Part shown: one piece after another, positions 63,764-64,000 of the stretch
Position numbering within the stretch: position 1 is the first letter of the stretch
How the letters are laid out: the number at the start of each line of letters is the position of its first letter
Assembly (NCBI RefSeq): GCF_033343995.1
Contig: NZ_CP137573.1
Coordinates: 2,170,001 to 2,234,000, forward strand
Length of the DNA stretch: 64,000 bases
Source of the DNA: Streptomyces sp. HUAS YS2
GTDB taxonomy: Bacteria; Actinomycetota; Actinomycetes; Streptomycetales; Streptomycetaceae
Direction: 5' to 3'
Program-made: the position numbers and the translations under genes
Notes under the pieces: generated by a model
The model's input: the letters and a program-made list of their open reading frames with translations, nothing else
Database searches by the model: none
What the model was told of the DNA's origin: nothing

Positions 63764-64000
63764 CGCGCGTCCTCCCGCTTCTCCCGGGCCGCCGCCCGGC
63801 GGCCCTGTGCCCACAGCACGGCGGGCGCGGCCAGCGCCGCGACCAGGACCGGCACGCCGGCCGGCAGTACGGGCAGCAGCCCGAGCCCCAGCAGCACGGC
63901 GATCCCGGCCGTCGCCCGCTCCGTGGTGGTGCGCAGCATCGGCGCGAGCAGCGCCAGGAAGACGGCCGGCCCGGCGGCGTCCAGGCCCCAGGCGGCGGTG
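63760..64000 (-). CDS. AzlC-family permease (3' end only)
   Basis: The gene starts beyond the right edge; only the last 79 residues are here. They read TAAWGLDAAGPAVFLALLAP at the edge, with helices VLLGLGLLPVLPAGV and LVAALAAPAVLW, ending in a basic tail EKREDAR. WGLDAAGPA-FLALL is characteristic of AzlC. The stop codon overlaps the azlD start. Confidence 0.85.
   Translation of the reverse strand, partial: TAAWGLDAAGPAVFLALLAPMLRTTTERATAGIAVLLGLGLLPVLPAGVPVLVAALAAPAVLWAQGRRAAAREKREDAR

Overview
The window is very GC-rich actinobacterial chromosome. The gene content and order (RecQ-like helicase, rnhB, nrdJ-nrdR-lexA, dinG, NIS synthetase genes, hflX, rshA, dapF, miaA, miaB, gluKR, gluABCD, recX-recA) match, from memory, the conserved core region of Streptomyces around SCO5769-SCO5815, so a Streptomyces species or close relative is likely. 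No tRNA, rRNA, CRISPR array, insertion sequence or prophage was seen. About 54 protein genes are supported; nearly all other long open frames are GC-driven shadows.

Layout. 1-4.6 kb: the 3' part of a RecQ-type helicase with a phosphoribosyltransferase-like tail, two hypotheticals and rnhB. 4.7-7 kb: a TetR repressor and divergent MFS exporter sharing two near-perfect operators. 7.1-10.7 kb: a DUF4173-like membrane protein, an ADP-ribosylglycohydrolase and a histidine phosphatase. 10.7-13.1 kb: an ABC-F ATPase and divergent TetR regulator with two matching sites between them. 13.2-15.5 kb: DUF4937-like, DUF1152-like and TerD-like proteins. 15.8-22.8 kb: a DNA precursor and damage-response block (class II ribonucleotide reductase nrdJ, its repressor nrdR, lexA, dinG). 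22.9-28.9 kb: a four-gene NIS siderophore-type operon (aminotransferase, two IucA/IucC enzymes, an acyltransferase). 29.1-31.6 kb: two tandem secreted serine proteases. 31.7-42.4 kb: hflX, an M1 peptidase, rshA, dapF, a membrane protein, miaA, a small antitoxin-like gene, a class III dioxygenase-like protein and miaB. 42.5-49.3 kb: an orphan TAXI binding protein, the gluK/gluR two-component system and the gluABCD glutamate transporter. 49.5-52.3 kb: an FAD monooxygenase, then a Cys-rich leader peptide, cysteine dioxygenase and rhodanese. 52.5-54.2 kb: recX-recA. 54.5-64 kb: a secreted delta-60/RTX repeat protein, a NarL-type two-component system, short cydAB-like genes, an AI-2E family membrane protein, DUF3046, a toroid-like hypothetical and azlD/azlC.

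Regulation visible in the DNA is the most informative part. Two promoters (recA and dinG) match the actinobacterial LexA-independent damage promoter TTGTCRGTG-N8-TANNNT exactly; the one at dinG lies so close to the start codon that its mRNA should be almost leaderless. LexA-type boxes precede lexA and recA, and a pair of NrdR-like boxes 31 bp apart precedes nrdR. A 15-residue leader peptide with three cysteines precedes the cysteine dioxygenase gene and looks like a cysteine-sensing attenuator. The NIS operon lacks a visible hydroxylase, decarboxylase, exporter and iron box, so its product and trigger are open questions.
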